Assembly (NCBI RefSeq): GCF_038396765.1
Contig: NZ_CP150096.1
Span: forward strand, 5,997,001 to 6,061,000
Length of the DNA stretch: 64,000 nucleotides
Direction of reading: 5' to 3'
From: Chitinophaga caseinilytica
GTDB lineage: Bacteria; Bacteroidota; Bacteroidia; Chitinophagales; Chitinophagaceae
The position numbers were made by a program, and so were the translations under genes. Below, piece by piece: positions 36,730 through 45,573 of the stretch. The notes below the pieces were generated by a model. It saw only the letters and a list, made by a program, of their open reading frames with translations, was not told where the DNA came from and did no database searches. The first letter of the stretch is position 1, and the number at the start of each line of letters is the position of its first letter.

Positions 36730-38874
36730 TTATCGTTTCGGTTCGTTGACCTTCGTTTCGGTGTAGTTGTTTTTCAGCTTGGGGAACGATTGCTGCATGA
36801 TGAGATCGTTCATGACATTGACCGCTTCGCTGAGGTAAGGGTCTTTGTGCCGCGCCTTGATCCAGTCTTTGTTACGGGCCAGTTTCACGGTGTCTGTGCC
36901 TATTTTGTCCAGATCGGCCTTGAGGCTGGAGATGTTGAGCGGCTGTACCTTGTCGTTCACGGAATCGTAGCGTTTGAGCGCCGCTGCGTTCTTTTTCTGG
37001 TCTGCGCGGTAAGACGCGATGTCCAGCGGGTAGGTTTTCTGCTCGTCCAGCTTTTTAAGGGTGGCGATGTTTTCGTTGATCATGCGGAACGCTTCGTTGT
37101 TGGCGACGCGCGCTGCGGATTTGGCTTTCAGCGGGGCCACGTCTACCGGTTCGTTCCAGGCGGTATAATCAGCCTGGGGCACCACGTCCCACTTCAGGGC
37201 GTCCTTGTCTTTCTTCTCGCCAACTTCGTAGTAAGGAGAAGGCAGCACCACGTCTGATTCCACGCCTTTCAATTGAGTGGAGCCGCCGTTGGCGCGGTAG
37301 AATTTCTGAACGGTGAGCTTGATGGCGCCGAGGCTGCCGCCTACGTCCCCTTTCACGAAGGCGTCGAGGTCGAGGAGGCGTTGCACGGTACCTTTACCGA
37401 AAGTGCTGGGGCTGCCGATGATCACGGCGCGCTTGTAGTCCTGCATGGCGGCTGCCATGATTTCCGAAGCGGAGGCGCTGAATTCGTTCACCATGATGGC
37501 GAGGGGCCCGTCGTAGGCTACGCCTTTATCGCGGTCGCGCTGCTGCTGCACTTCGCCGGAGCGGGAACGTACCTGCACCATGGTGCCTTCGGGTACGAAG
37601 AGGCCCGCCATCTTGATCACGTCGGGCAGCGAACCGCCGCCGTTGAAGCGGAGATCGAGGATGATACCGTCTACTTTCTCGGCTTTCAGCTTTTCGATTT
37701 CCCGGGCCACGTCGTCATACGAAAACGCACCCTGGCGGTCGTTGAAATCCGCGTAGAATTCGGGAAGGTAGATATAACCGATTTTATGCTGATTGTTGAT
37801 CACGGCTGATTTGGCGAACACATCGTCGAGCTTGATCTCGTCGCGCACGATGGGGATCACCTTGATGGTGCCGTCCACGCTTTTCACGGTGAGTTTCACT
37901 ACGCTGCCTTTGGAGCCGCGGATGTGGGTCACGGCTTCTTCCACGGGGAACCCGCCGATGTCGATCGGTTCCTTATCGCCTTCGCCTACTTTCAGGATCA
38001 CGTCGTCTGCCTTCAGCTGGCCCTGTTTCCAGGAGGGGCTGCCGGTAACGATGCTCACGATCTTGATGCGGCCTTCTTCCTCCCGGAGCTGCGCGCCGAT
38101 ACCGTAGAACTTGCCGGCCATCGACTCCTGGAAGGAGCGTTTCTCCAGCGGCGGCATGTAATCGGTATGGGGGTCCATGGTGGTGGTGATGGCGTTCACG
38201 TAGAGCGAGAAACGGTCGTCGTCTTTCGTCCGGTTTTTCAGCCGGTCGAAATAACGGTCGTAGACTTTCTTCACTTTTTCGCGGGCTTCGGCTTCGAGCT
38301 GGGCGTCGGTTTTGCCGTTTTTCTCCTTATCGCGGATGGTGGTGAGATCGGCGTATTTTTCGAGGGTGCGGTACTTGAGGGCTTTCCTCCAGGCTTCCAC
38401 ACGGGCCGCTTCATCGGCCGGCCAGGGAATGGCATCGGGGTCGATATCCATTTTTTCGGCCTTGTTGAAATCGAACGGTTTGGAAAGAATGTCCTGGTAA
38501 ATGGTCGACACTTCCACCGTGCGCTGCTTGATCAGCTCGGTACTTTTGTTGAAGAAATCCAGCGGTGCGCCGTTCAGTTCGTCGTCCACATGATTTTCCA
38601 GTTTCTTCAGTTCGTCGATATCGCTTTGCAGGAAAAATTTCTTTTCGCCGTCGATGTTCTTGAGGTATTTCGTGAATACTTCACGGGAAAAGGCGTCGTT
38701 GATCGGTTTAGGCTGATAATGGCCTTCTTTGAGGATCTGCCCCACCAGGGTCATGATCGTCTGGTATCTTCCGGGTGGGTCGTCATTCACTCCGATCTTC
38801 GCGAATGCAAATATGCCAGCCAATAAGCAAACGATGAGCATTATTGGAACGACCGCTTTCAGTTTCATCTTCAT
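36730..38874 (-). CDS. prc: Carboxy-terminal processing peptidase Prc/Tsp, S41 family
   Basis: A 714-residue periplasmic S41 protease anchored by an N-terminal membrane or signal segment (VVPIMLIVCLLAGIFAFA). Its layout is an N-terminal helical vault (FTKYLKNIDGEKKFFLQSDID), a PDZ domain near residues 260-340 (FYGIGAQLREEEGRIKIVSIV, GSPSWKQGQLKADDVILKVG) and the protease core (VDGIILDLRFNGGGSLPD). The catalytic Ser/Lys dyad is visible as SASASEI (middle Ser) and GSPSTFGKGTVQ (Lys), in the same spacing as E. coli S430/K455. The C-terminal domain (DUF3340-like) follows. It trims C-termini of periplasmic and lipoprotein substrates and controls cell-wall hydrolases. It is a single gene with a candidate promoter at 38935. 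Confidence 0.93.
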   Translation of the reverse strand: MKMKLKAVVPIMLIVCLLAGIFAFAKIGVNDDPPGRYQTIMTLVGQILKEGHYQPKPINDAFSREVFTKYLKNIDGEKKFFLQSDIDELKKLENHVDDELNGAPLDFFNKSTELIKQRTVEVSTIYQDILSKPFDFNKAEKMDIDPDAIPWPADEAARVEAWRKALKYRTLEKYADLTTIRDKEKNGKTDAQLEAEAREKVKKVYDRYFDRLKNRTKDDDRFSLYVNAITTTMDPHTDYMPPLEKRSFQESMAGKFYGIGAQLREEEGRIKIVSIVTGSPSWKQGQLKADDVILKVGEGDKEPIDIGGFPVEEAVTHIRGSKGSVVKLTVKSVDGTIKVIPIVRDEIKLDDVFAKSAVINNQHKIGYIYLPEFYADFNDRQGAFSYDDVAREIEKLKAEKVDGIILDLRFNGGGSLPDVIKMAGLFVPEGTMVQVRSRSGEVQQQRDRDKGVAYDGPLAIMVNEFSASASEIMAAAMQDYKRAVIIGSPSTFGKGTVQRLLDLDAFVKGDVGGSLGAIKLTVQKFYRANGGSTQLKGVESDVVLPSPYYEVGEKKDKDALKWDVVPQADYTAWNEPVDVAPLKAKSAARVANNEAFRMINENIATLKKLDEQKTYPLDIASYRADQKKNAAALKRYDSVNDKVQPLNISSLKADLDKIGTDTVKLARNKDWIKARHKDPYLSEAVNVMNDLIMQQSFPKLKNNYTETKVNEPKR

Positions 38875-38934
38875 AACCCTGTCAATTGGATTTTTTTCAA
38901 ATCAGGCCGCTTTTGCGCCTGCGGATTCTCTAAT

Positions 38935-38942
38935 CAAATATA
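38935..38942 (-). promoter_or_regulatory. Probable promoter -7 element of prc
   Basis: On the minus strand this reads TATATTTG, a match to TAnnTTTG, about 60 bases upstream of the prc ATG. A weak CTTTAG lies at the right distance for -33. Confidence 0.45.
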
Positions 38943-39015
38943 AGCCTAAATCACGCAGTTCTAAAGGCCTGTATTCGATTTAACATATTCTTGCGGTCAA
39001 AAACCGTGCAATATA

Positions 39016-39068
39016 CCATTCCGGCCTACCGCCCGCCTGCCAACGGCGCCATTGGTAAGCCGGAATGG
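39016..39068 (-). terminator. Long hairpin after the sugar dehydrogenase gene
   Basis: Arms 39016-39030 and 39054-39068 match at 14 of 15 positions (CCATTCCGGCCTACC and its partner) around a 23-base loop that contains GGCGCC. It lies 10 bases past the stop at 39079. No strong T run follows, so it is a probable rather than certain terminator. Confidence 0.5.
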
Positions 39069-39078
39069 CAGGTTCGTC

Positions 39079-40257
39079 CTATTTTACGAGCTTGTAAACA
39101 CCGCCTTTGTTGTTGGCGCCGGCGATCGTCACCAGCATGTAGATTTCGCCCGCTTCATCCTGTCCCCAGCTCAGCAACTGCAGATTCCCGCCGGGTTTGT
39201 TGGCGAAAACGAGGTCTTCCCGTGTCCACTTCCCGCCTTTTTCCGTGAGCGTCCAGGTTTTGCCGTTGTAGTCGCCGAAGATATATTTCCCGGTGAGCGC
39301 AGGCAATGCTTTCCCGCGGTATACATATCCGCCGGTAATGCTGATTCCGTCTGCATGGTCGTATTCGTGGATGGGCTCGATGAGTTTCGCTTTGCCGGCG
39401 CCTTCGGGAACGTTGAATTCGTGGTACCCTTCCATGATCCGCCAGCCGAAATTCCCGCCTTTGGTCACGATGTCCACTTCTTCATACTTGTTTTGCCCGA
39501 CATCGCCCGCAAACAGCCGTCCATTGGCCTTGTCGAACGATATGCGCCAGGGATTCCGGAGCCCGTACGCCCAGATTTCCCCTTTCGCGCCGGCCGTGTT
39601 CAGGAATGGATTGTCTTTCGGAATGCCGTACGGCGAACCGTTGACGTCGATGCGGAGAATTTTCCCCAGCAGCGTGCCCAGATCCTGCCCGTTGCCGATG
39701 GTCCCGTGCTTGTCGCCACCACCGCCGCCATCGCCGGACGCGATGTAGAGGTAACCATCGCGGCCGAAGATGATATCTCCGCCGTTATGGTTGCTTTCGG
39801 GCTGGTCGAATTCCAGCAGCACACGTTTGGTGGAAGGGTCTGCCGAATTGTCGGCCGCCTTTCCCACCCGGTATTCCGCCACCACCGATTTATGGTTGAG
39901 GCCTTTGCGGGGATTGGCTACGGGCGCGCTGAAATAGAGGTAGAATTTGCCGTTCTGTTTGAATTTGGGATGGAAGGCCATGCCGAGCAGCCCGCGCTCG
40001 TCGTACGCGGGGTTTACCTTCACCATGTCGGCACTCACGTCGATAAAGGGTTTGGGCTGCAATTTACCGTTCTGGACGATCCAGACCCGGCCTTCTTTCT
40101 GGACGATGAACTGGCGGTTGGATCCGTCTCCCGGAACGGCCATGCACACGGGCGACATGACTTCATCCGTCACCAGCTGGAGCCGCGCCTGTTGTGCGGA
40201 AACGAAAAGAGGGCAGGTGGAAAGCGCGCCTGCGAAAATCAAACTGACTAGTTTCAT
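39079..40257 (-). CDS. PQQ-dependent soluble sugar dehydrogenase (GSDH/Asd family)
   Basis: A secreted protein of 392 residues from ATG 40257, which opens a signal peptide (MKLVSLIFAGALSTCPLFVSAQ); upstream in-frame codons are not protein-like. It is a six-blade beta-propeller of the GSDH/HHIP-like type: FIVQKEGRVWIVQNG, ERGLLGMAFHPKFKQNGKFYLYFS, ESNHNGGDIIFGRDGYLYIASGDGGGGGD, LLGKILRIDVNG, IWAYGLRNPWRISFDKANGRLFAGDVGQN and GNFGWRIMEG. The His in SNHNGG and the Arg in GLRNPWR correspond to conserved catalytic and PQQ-contacting positions of soluble glucose and aldose dehydrogenases. It should oxidise sugars in the periplasm if PQQ is available; no PQQ biosynthesis genes are in the window. It is divergent from the MFS gene. 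Confidence 0.9.
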   Translation of the reverse strand: MKLVSLIFAGALSTCPLFVSAQQARLQLVTDEVMSPVCMAVPGDGSNRQFIVQKEGRVWIVQNGKLQPKPFIDVSADMVKVNPAYDERGLLGMAFHPKFKQNGKFYLYFSAPVANPRKGLNHKSVVAEYRVGKAADNSADPSTKRVLLEFDQPESNHNGGDIIFGRDGYLYIASGDGGGGGDKHGTIGNGQDLGTLLGKILRIDVNGSPYGIPKDNPFLNTAGAKGEIWAYGLRNPWRISFDKANGRLFAGDVGQNKYEEVDIVTKGGNFGWRIMEGYHEFNVPEGAGKAKLIEPIHEYDHADGISITGGYVYRGKALPALTGKYIFGDYNGKTWTLTEKGGKWTREDLVFANKPGGNLQLLSWGQDEAGEIYMLVTIAGANNKGGVYKLVK

Positions 40258-40383
40258 TAAATGGAATTTTAGCGTGATAAAAATAATGCTTCCGGCTATA
40301 CGCTGCCAGAAAAATCTGGTGGAAGGACGGGAAAGGCTTTGGCGGGAAACGCTTACCTTTGGCACGGATTAAAACAGACCCGC

Positions 40384-41640
40384 TTGGAAGAAGCTTCAGT
40401 ACCCCGGAACGACCCGTACGCCTCGATGCGGAATGTGGAATTCAGGTATTTCCTGGTGATCCGTTTTGCGACGATCTTCGCGCTGGCGATGCAATTCGCC
40501 ATTATCGAATGGAAGGTGTACATCCTTACCCGCGACCCGCTCAACCTGGGCCTCATCGGCCTGGCGGAGTTCATCCCCGCTTTCTGCCTGGCGCTTTTCG
40601 CCGGGAATATCGTTGACAAGAAGGAAAAGCGCGGCATGGTGCTGAAGTGCCTGCTGGGTTATGTTTTCGTGGGAACGGGGCTGTTCCTCCTCACCTGGGA
40701 CGATGTCATGCGCGGCGTTCCGCAATCCTGGGTGCTTTTCATGATCTACTTTTTTGTTTGCTGCGGCGGGATCATCCGAGCGTTCGTGAGCCCGAGCAAC
40801 TTTTCGCTGCTGGGGCTGCTGGTGCCGCGCGAACTGTATGTGAACGCCACTACCTGGAGCACATCCGCCTGGCAGATCGGCGCTATCGCCGGGCCTGCGC
40901 TGGGCGGGCTTTGCATTGCGGCGTTCGGCGTGCACTGGTCGATGCTCCTGGTGCTGGGATGCATACTGGTGGCGCTCTTTTGCATATTACAGATCAAGCG
41001 CAAGCCGGTACATTATAAGGAGATGGGGGAAACGGTGAAGGAGCGGTTGACGAAGGGGTTGAAATTCGTGTGGGACACGAAGGTGCTGCTGAACGCCATG
41101 ACGCTCGATATGTTCGCCGTACTTTTCGGCGGCTCTGTGGCCATGATCACCATATATGCGAACGATATCCTGAAAGTGGGGCCCGAAGGCTTCGGGGCTT
41201 TGCGCGCTGCGCCGGCGATCGGCGCTTTCCTGACCATGATGGCCCTGGCCTACCGCCCGATCGTGACCAAACCCGGCATCAAGCTGCTGGCGGCGGTGTT
41301 CGGGTTCGGGCTTTGCATCATCGTGTTCGGGATTTCGAAGAATTTCATCCTGTCGATGGCGGCGCTGTTCGGCAGCGGGATGCTCGACGGGATCAGCGTG
41401 ATCATCCGGCAAACGATCCTCCAGCTCAAAACGCCGGACGATATGCGGGGCCGGGTATCTTCGGTGAGCTCCATTTTCGTGGGGTCGAGCAACGAGCTGG
41501 GATCGTTCGAGAGCGGGGTGGCGGCGCGGATCATGGGGCCCGTGGGCTCGGTGGTGTTCGGCGGCTGCATGACGCTCGGCATCGTGATCACCACTTACAT
41601 CATCTCCCCCGCCATGCGCAAACTCGATCTGAAGGCGTAG
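40384..41640 (+). CDS. MFS exporter of the EntS/DHA3 type
   Basis: A twelve-segment major facilitator protein of about 418 residues. The EntS/MFS_3-like loop signatures are visible: LGLIGLAEFIPAFCLALFAGNIVDKKEKR between the second and third segments, LVPRELYVNATTWSTSAWQIGAIAGPALGG in the middle and LQLKTPDDMRGRVSSVSSIF in the second half. Members of this group export siderophores or small compounds; the substrate here is unknown. The start is uncertain: there is no ATG before the conserved NDPYAS stretch, so I chose TTG 40384, with TTG 40339 and ATG 40426 as alternatives. It is divergent from the sugar dehydrogenase and convergent with the YkgJ-like gene; the 141 bases between them hold no recognised element. 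Confidence 0.85.
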   Translation: MEEASVPRNDPYASMRNVEFRYFLVIRFATIFALAMQFAIIEWKVYILTRDPLNLGLIGLAEFIPAFCLALFAGNIVDKKEKRGMVLKCLLGYVFVGTGLFLLTWDDVMRGVPQSWVLFMIYFFVCCGGIIRAFVSPSNFSLLGLLVPRELYVNATTWSTSAWQIGAIAGPALGGLCIAAFGVHWSMLLVLGCILVALFCILQIKRKPVHYKEMGETVKERLTKGLKFVWDTKVLLNAMTLDMFAVLFGGSVAMITIYANDILKVGPEGFGALRAAPAIGAFLTMMALAYRPIVTKPGIKLLAAVFGFGLCIIVFGISKNFILSMAALFGSGMLDGISVIIRQTILQLKTPDDMRGRVSSVSSIFVGSSNELGSFESGVAARIMGPVGSVVFGGCMTLGIVITTYIISPAMRKLDLKA

Positions 41641-41781
41641 CGGAAGGCGCGCTGTGTTCATTCTGGCCACATCCATCTTTCCAAACCAGACGGCCTGTAC
41701 TGCCGCCTCACCGGTTTACATCCTATGGCAACGCAGGCCACGGCTTCGCCGGCCATGCGACCGCAAAAAGCATAGCTTCCT

Positions 41782-42272
41782 TTATTTAATGATGGATTTC
41801 AGCCGTTCCAGCACGTAAAACACGGCCGGGCAGATCGTGCTGTTCAGCAGCGTGGTGTTCGGGCGCTTGAAGAATTCGTAGCTGTCGGTGTAGGGATAAT
41901 TGTGGCAATCGCCGGGGCGAACGTCGTAAATCCCGCAGTAGTTGTCTTCGCCGAGGAACGGGCAGGGACTGCGTTTCACGACGTAATCGCCGTCTTCGTC
42001 CAGCCGCAGGTACGTTTCAATGAACACGCTTTCGCGGAGGCCGAGGTGTTTGGAGATGCGCTTGATGTCGGGGGTTTTGAAGCGGGGGCTGATGGTTTTG
42101 CAGCAACCGGCGCACTGGAGGCAGTCGATCTGGGAAAACGCCTCCTCATGCAGGCCGGGCAGGTGCTTTTCGACGCCTTTTCCCTTTCGGTTCTGCATTT
42201 TCTGAAGGAACTGTTTGTTCGCTTTCTGCTGTTCTTTCGCTTTTTTTCCCAATCCGTAAGACTGACTGACAT
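41782..42272 (-). CDS. YkgJ-type cysteine cluster protein, probable homopolymer frameshift near its start
   Basis: The body is a YkgJ-family metal-binding protein with the usual cysteine layout: CLQCAGCCKTISPRF, PCPFLGEDNYCGIYDVRPGDCHNYP. These probably chelate zinc or iron; the biological role is unknown. In its own frame the gene opens at 42324, but the first 25 residues are not family-like. The frame beginning at ATG 42272 gives MSVSLTDWEKK, and one extra base in the seven-base T run at 42241-42247 would join it to AKEQQKANKQFLQKM, giving a normal-length protein of about 163 residues. The start is therefore uncertain. The upstream strand faces gcvP, so the two genes are divergent. Confidence 0.75.
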
Positions 42273-42385
42273 GTACGCTGTTTGACCGCAAAAATAGGAT
42301 AATCTCCCGGTATGAAAATCCCATGACAATCTGCGGCGCGGAAGGCCGGGTAATATCAGCCCTATATCCCCTGTAGACCGGGTGT

Positions 42386-42417
42386 TTTGGCCATTGTGGA
42401 AAAACATCATAGCTTTG
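42386..42417 (+). promoter_or_regulatory. Textbook Bacteroidota promoter of gcvP
   Basis: TTTG at 42386-42389, 20 bases, then TAGCTTTG at 42410-42417 match TTTG-N17-23-TAnnTTTG exactly. Transcription should start about 25 bases before the gcvP ATG at 42449, leaving no room for a glycine riboswitch. Confidence 0.75.
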
Positions 42418-42448
42418 CGCATTCTTTCAATTAATACCTGCTTACATC

Positions 42449-45331
42449 ATGAATTTATTGAATACGTTCAAGCATGCTTTCATTGGCCGCCACATCGGGC
42501 CGAATGAGGCGGAAACCCGCGCCATGCTCGAAAAGATCGGCATCGGAAGTGTAGATGAACTGACGGGCAAAACGGTACCCGCTTCTATCCGGATGCAGCA
42601 CGCGCTAGACATTCCCGAAGGGATGAGCGAGTATGATTACCTGGCGATGCTGAAAGACATTTCGCTGAAAAACAAAGTATTCAAGAATTATATCGGCCAG
42701 GGATATTACGACACGATCACGCCGAGCGTGATTCTGCGGAATATTTTCGAGAACCCGGGATGGTATACCCAATATACGCCATACCAGGCCGAGATCAGCC
42801 AGGGCCGTCTCGAAAGCCTCCTGAACTTCCAGACCATGGTGAGCGACCTCACCGGCCTGCCCATCGCCAACGCCTCCCTGCTCGACGAATCTACCGCTGC
42901 GGCAGAAGCGATGACGATGTTCTTCAACGCCCTGAACAAAGACCATGAGCATATTACCCGCGGCAAGTTTTTCGTGGACGAGCGCGTGATGCCGCAAACC
43001 AAAGACGTGGTGCTGACCCGCGCCATGCCTTTGCAGATCGAGGTGGTATTCGGTAATTACGAGACCGTTGCCATCGACGAGCAGTTCTTCGGTGCGCTGG
43101 TACAGTACCCCGGTGCCGAGGGCACCGTGGCAGACTACCGTTCCTTCATCGAAAAGGTACACGGTGCCGGCGCTTACGTGGCCATGGCTACCGACCTCCT
43201 GGCGCTGACGCTCCTCACGCCTCCGGGCGAGCTGGGTGCAGACGCGGCGCTGGGCAGCGCACAGCGTTTCGGCGTTCCCCTGGGCTTCGGTGGCCCGCAC
43301 GCGGCGTTCTTCTCCACCAAAGATGAATTCAAACGTTCCATCCCCGGCCGTATCATCGGTGTGAGCATCGACGCGCAAAACCAGCGCGCCCTGCGCATGG
43401 CGCTCCAGACCCGCGAGCAGCACATCAAACGCGAAAAAGCCACTTCCAATATCTGTACCGCACAGGCGCTCCTCGCCAACATGGCCGCCATGTACGCCGT
43501 GTTCCACGGGCCGGAAGGGCTCAAAAACATCGCCCTCAAAACCAGCCTGCTCACTTCCGCGCTGAAAGCCAAACTGGCCGCAGCCGGCGTTCAAACCGTG
43601 AATGCAGGCCATTTCGATACCATCACCCTTTCCGTAACCGACGCACCCGCCATCCACGCCAAAGCACAGGCAGCCGGCATCAACTTCCGCAAAATCTCCG
43701 CTAACCAGCTGGGCATTTCGCTGGACGAGACCGCTTCCGTGGAAGACGTGAACGCCGTGCTCGCCGTTTTCGGCGCCGGCAAAGTAACCGAAGCCGATGT
43801 GGAAAGCGCAGCCAGCGGCATCCCCGCCGATCTGCAACGTACCAGCCCCTACCTGCTGCACCCGGTGTTCAACACCCACCACAGCGAAACGGAAATGATG
43901 CGTTACATCAAATGGCTGGAAAATAAAGACCTTTCGCTCAATACTTCCATGATCTCCCTCGGTTCCTGCACCATGAAACTGAACGCAGCCACCGAAATGA
44001 TCCCCCTCACCTGGAGCCACTGGAGCAAAATGCACCCCTTCGCCCCGGCAGAACAGGCCGGCGGTTACCTCCAGATCATCCGGGAACTGAGCGATTACCT
44101 TTGCAAAATCACCGCGTTCGACGCCTGCTCCCTGCAGCCCAACTCCGGCGCACAGGGCGAATACGCCGGCCTCCTCGCCATCCGCAACTACCACGAAAGC
44201 CGTGGTGAAGCGCACCGCAACGTGATCCTCATCCCCATCTCCGCACACGGCACCAACCCCGCATCCGCCGTTATGGCCGGCTACAAGGTAGTGATCGTGA
44301 AAGCCCTCGAAAACGGTTATATCGATATCGCCGACCTGAAAGCGAAAGCGGAACAACATAAAGACAACCTCGCCGGTGTCATGATCACTTACCCCTCCAC
44401 CTACGGCGTTTACGAAGAAGGTGTGAAAGAGGCTTGCCAGATCATCCACGACAACGGCGGACAGGTATATATGGACGGCGCCAACATGAACGCCCAGGTA
44501 GGCCTCACGGCTCCCGGCCTCATCGGTGCCGACGTTTGCCACCTGAACCTGCACAAGACCTTCGCGATCCCCCACGGCGGTGGCGGTCCCGGCATGGGCC
44601 CCATCTGCGTAGCCAAGCACCTTGCACCGTTCCTGCCCGGTCACGTAGACCTCCAGGCAGCCGGTAACGGCAGCAAACAGGCGCATGCGGTTTCCGCAGC
44701 TCCCTTCGGCAGCGCCTCCATCCTGCTGATCTCTTACGCCTACATCCGCCTCCTCGGCCGTACGGGCGTGAAGAAATCCACCGAATACGCGATCCTCAAC
44801 GCCAACTACATGAAAGCAAGGCTCGAAAATGCCTTCGACATCCTGTACACCGGCGTGAGCGGCACCTGCGCCCACGAATTCATCGTAGACCTGCGCCCCT
44901 TCAAAGGCACCGCAGGCATCGAAGCGGAAGATGTGGCCAAGCGACTGATGGACTACGGTTTCCACGCCCCGACCATGAGCTTCCCGGTTCCGGGCACGAT
45001 CATGATCGAGCCTACGGAAAGCGAGGACAAAGCCGAACTGGACCGCTTCTGCGACGCACTCCTTTCCATCCGGGAAGAAATCCGTGCGGTGGAAGAAGGA
45101 AAGGCAGACAAGGCGAACAACGTGCTGAAAAATGCGCCCCACACCCAGGCAGTGATCACCGCCGACGAGTGGACGCGCCCCTACGGCCGCCAGCAAGCCG
45201 CCTTCCCGCTCGATTACGTGAAAACCAGCAAGTTCTGGCCTTCCGTTTCCCGCGTGAACAACACCTTCGGCGACCGTAACCTCATCTGCACCTGCGAGCC
45301 TACCAGCGCCTACGCAGAAGCCGAAGCATAA
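42449..45331 (+). CDS. gcvP: Glycine dehydrogenase (decarboxylating), P protein
   Basis: A 960-residue full-length P protein of the glycine cleavage system. It decarboxylates glycine with PLP and passes the aminomethyl group to the lipoyl arm of the H protein. The N-terminal half has [58 protein letters not shown] (read in pieces) and [15 protein letters not shown]. The C-terminal half carries the PLP lysine near residue 703 ([19 protein letters not shown]). It is the single-chain form, with both halves fused, as is usual in Bacteroidota. It is transcribed alone from a strong promoter and ends at a terminator. gcvT and gcvH are not adjacent. Confidence 0.97.
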   Translation: MNLLNTFKHAFIGRHIGPNEAETRAMLEKIGIGSVDELTGKTVPASIRMQHALDIPEGMSEYDYLAMLKDISLKNKVFKNYIGQGYYDTITPSVILRNIFENPGWYTQYTPYQAEISQGRLESLLNFQTMVSDLTGLPIANASLLDESTAAAEAMTMFFNALNKDHEHITRGKFFVDERVMPQTKDVVLTRAMPLQIEVVFGNYETVAIDEQFFGALVQYPGAEGTVADYRSFIEKVHGAGAYVAMATDLLALTLLTPPGELGADAALGSAQRFGVPLGFGGPHAAFFSTKDEFKRSIPGRIIGVSIDAQNQRALRMALQTREQHIKREKATSNICTAQALLANMAAMYAVFHGPEGLKNIALKTSLLTSALKAKLAAAGVQTVNAGHFDTITLSVTDAPAIHAKAQAAGINFRKISANQLGISLDETASVEDVNAVLAVFGAGKVTEADVESAASGIPADLQRTSPYLLHPVFNTHHSETEMMRYIKWLENKDLSLNTSMISLGSCTMKLNAATEMIPLTWSHWSKMHPFAPAEQAGGYLQIIRELSDYLCKITAFDACSLQPNSGAQGEYAGLLAIRNYHESRGEAHRNVILIPISAHGTNPASAVMAGYKVVIVKALENGYIDIADLKAKAEQHKDNLAGVMITYPSTYGVYEEGVKEACQIIHDNGGQVYMDGANMNAQVGLTAPGLIGADVCHLNLHKTFAIPHGGGGPGMGPICVAKHLAPFLPGHVDLQAAGNGSKQAHAVSAAPFGSASILLISYAYIRLLGRTGVKKSTEYAILNANYMKARLENAFDILYTGVSGTCAHEFIVDLRPFKGTAGIEAEDVAKRLMDYGFHAPTMSFPVPGTIMIEPTESEDKAELDRFCDALLSIREEIRAVEEGKADKANNVLKNAPHTQAVITADEWTRPYGRQQAAFPLDYVKTSKFWPSVSRVNNTFGDRNLICTCEPTSAYAEAEA

Positions 45332-45357
45332 TCACGACTTCCTTACAAATGGATACC

Positions 45358-45395
45358 AAAGGGTGACTACCACATGTAGTCACCCTTTTTTTATT
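45358..45395 (+). terminator. Rho-independent terminator of gcvP
   Basis: A perfect 13-base stem (45358-45370 AAAGGGTGACTAC with 45376-45388), five-base loop, then a T run. Confidence 0.88.
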
Positions 45396-45529
45396 TGGAA
45401 CGAATTGCTCAGCAATAGTTGATTATCAAATACTTATTTATTACCTACCAATTCCGGCTTAACAATTTCAGCCGCTGGCGTGTGGATTTTTTCCGCTCAT
45501 GCATCTTTTAACTACTATATTCGTTTATC

Positions 45530-45544
45530 TACGAAAGTTTCGTA
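45530..45544. promoter_or_regulatory. Palindromic operator candidate upstream of the outer-membrane barrel gene
   Basis: TACGAAAGTTTCGTA is a perfect 7+1+7 palindrome 29 bases before the ATG at 45574. The sequence right after it (TAATTTGC) is one base short of the Bacteroidota -7 box, so the palindrome overlaps a probable promoter. The regulator is unknown. Confidence 0.35.
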
Positions 45545-45573
45545 ATTTGCTATCTAGAAACCAATTCGCTCCG

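Noticed and set aside
42605..45196. 863-codon minus-strand open frame
   Set aside because: It is antisense to gcvP, whose family is unmistakable; the frame has no recognisable motif.
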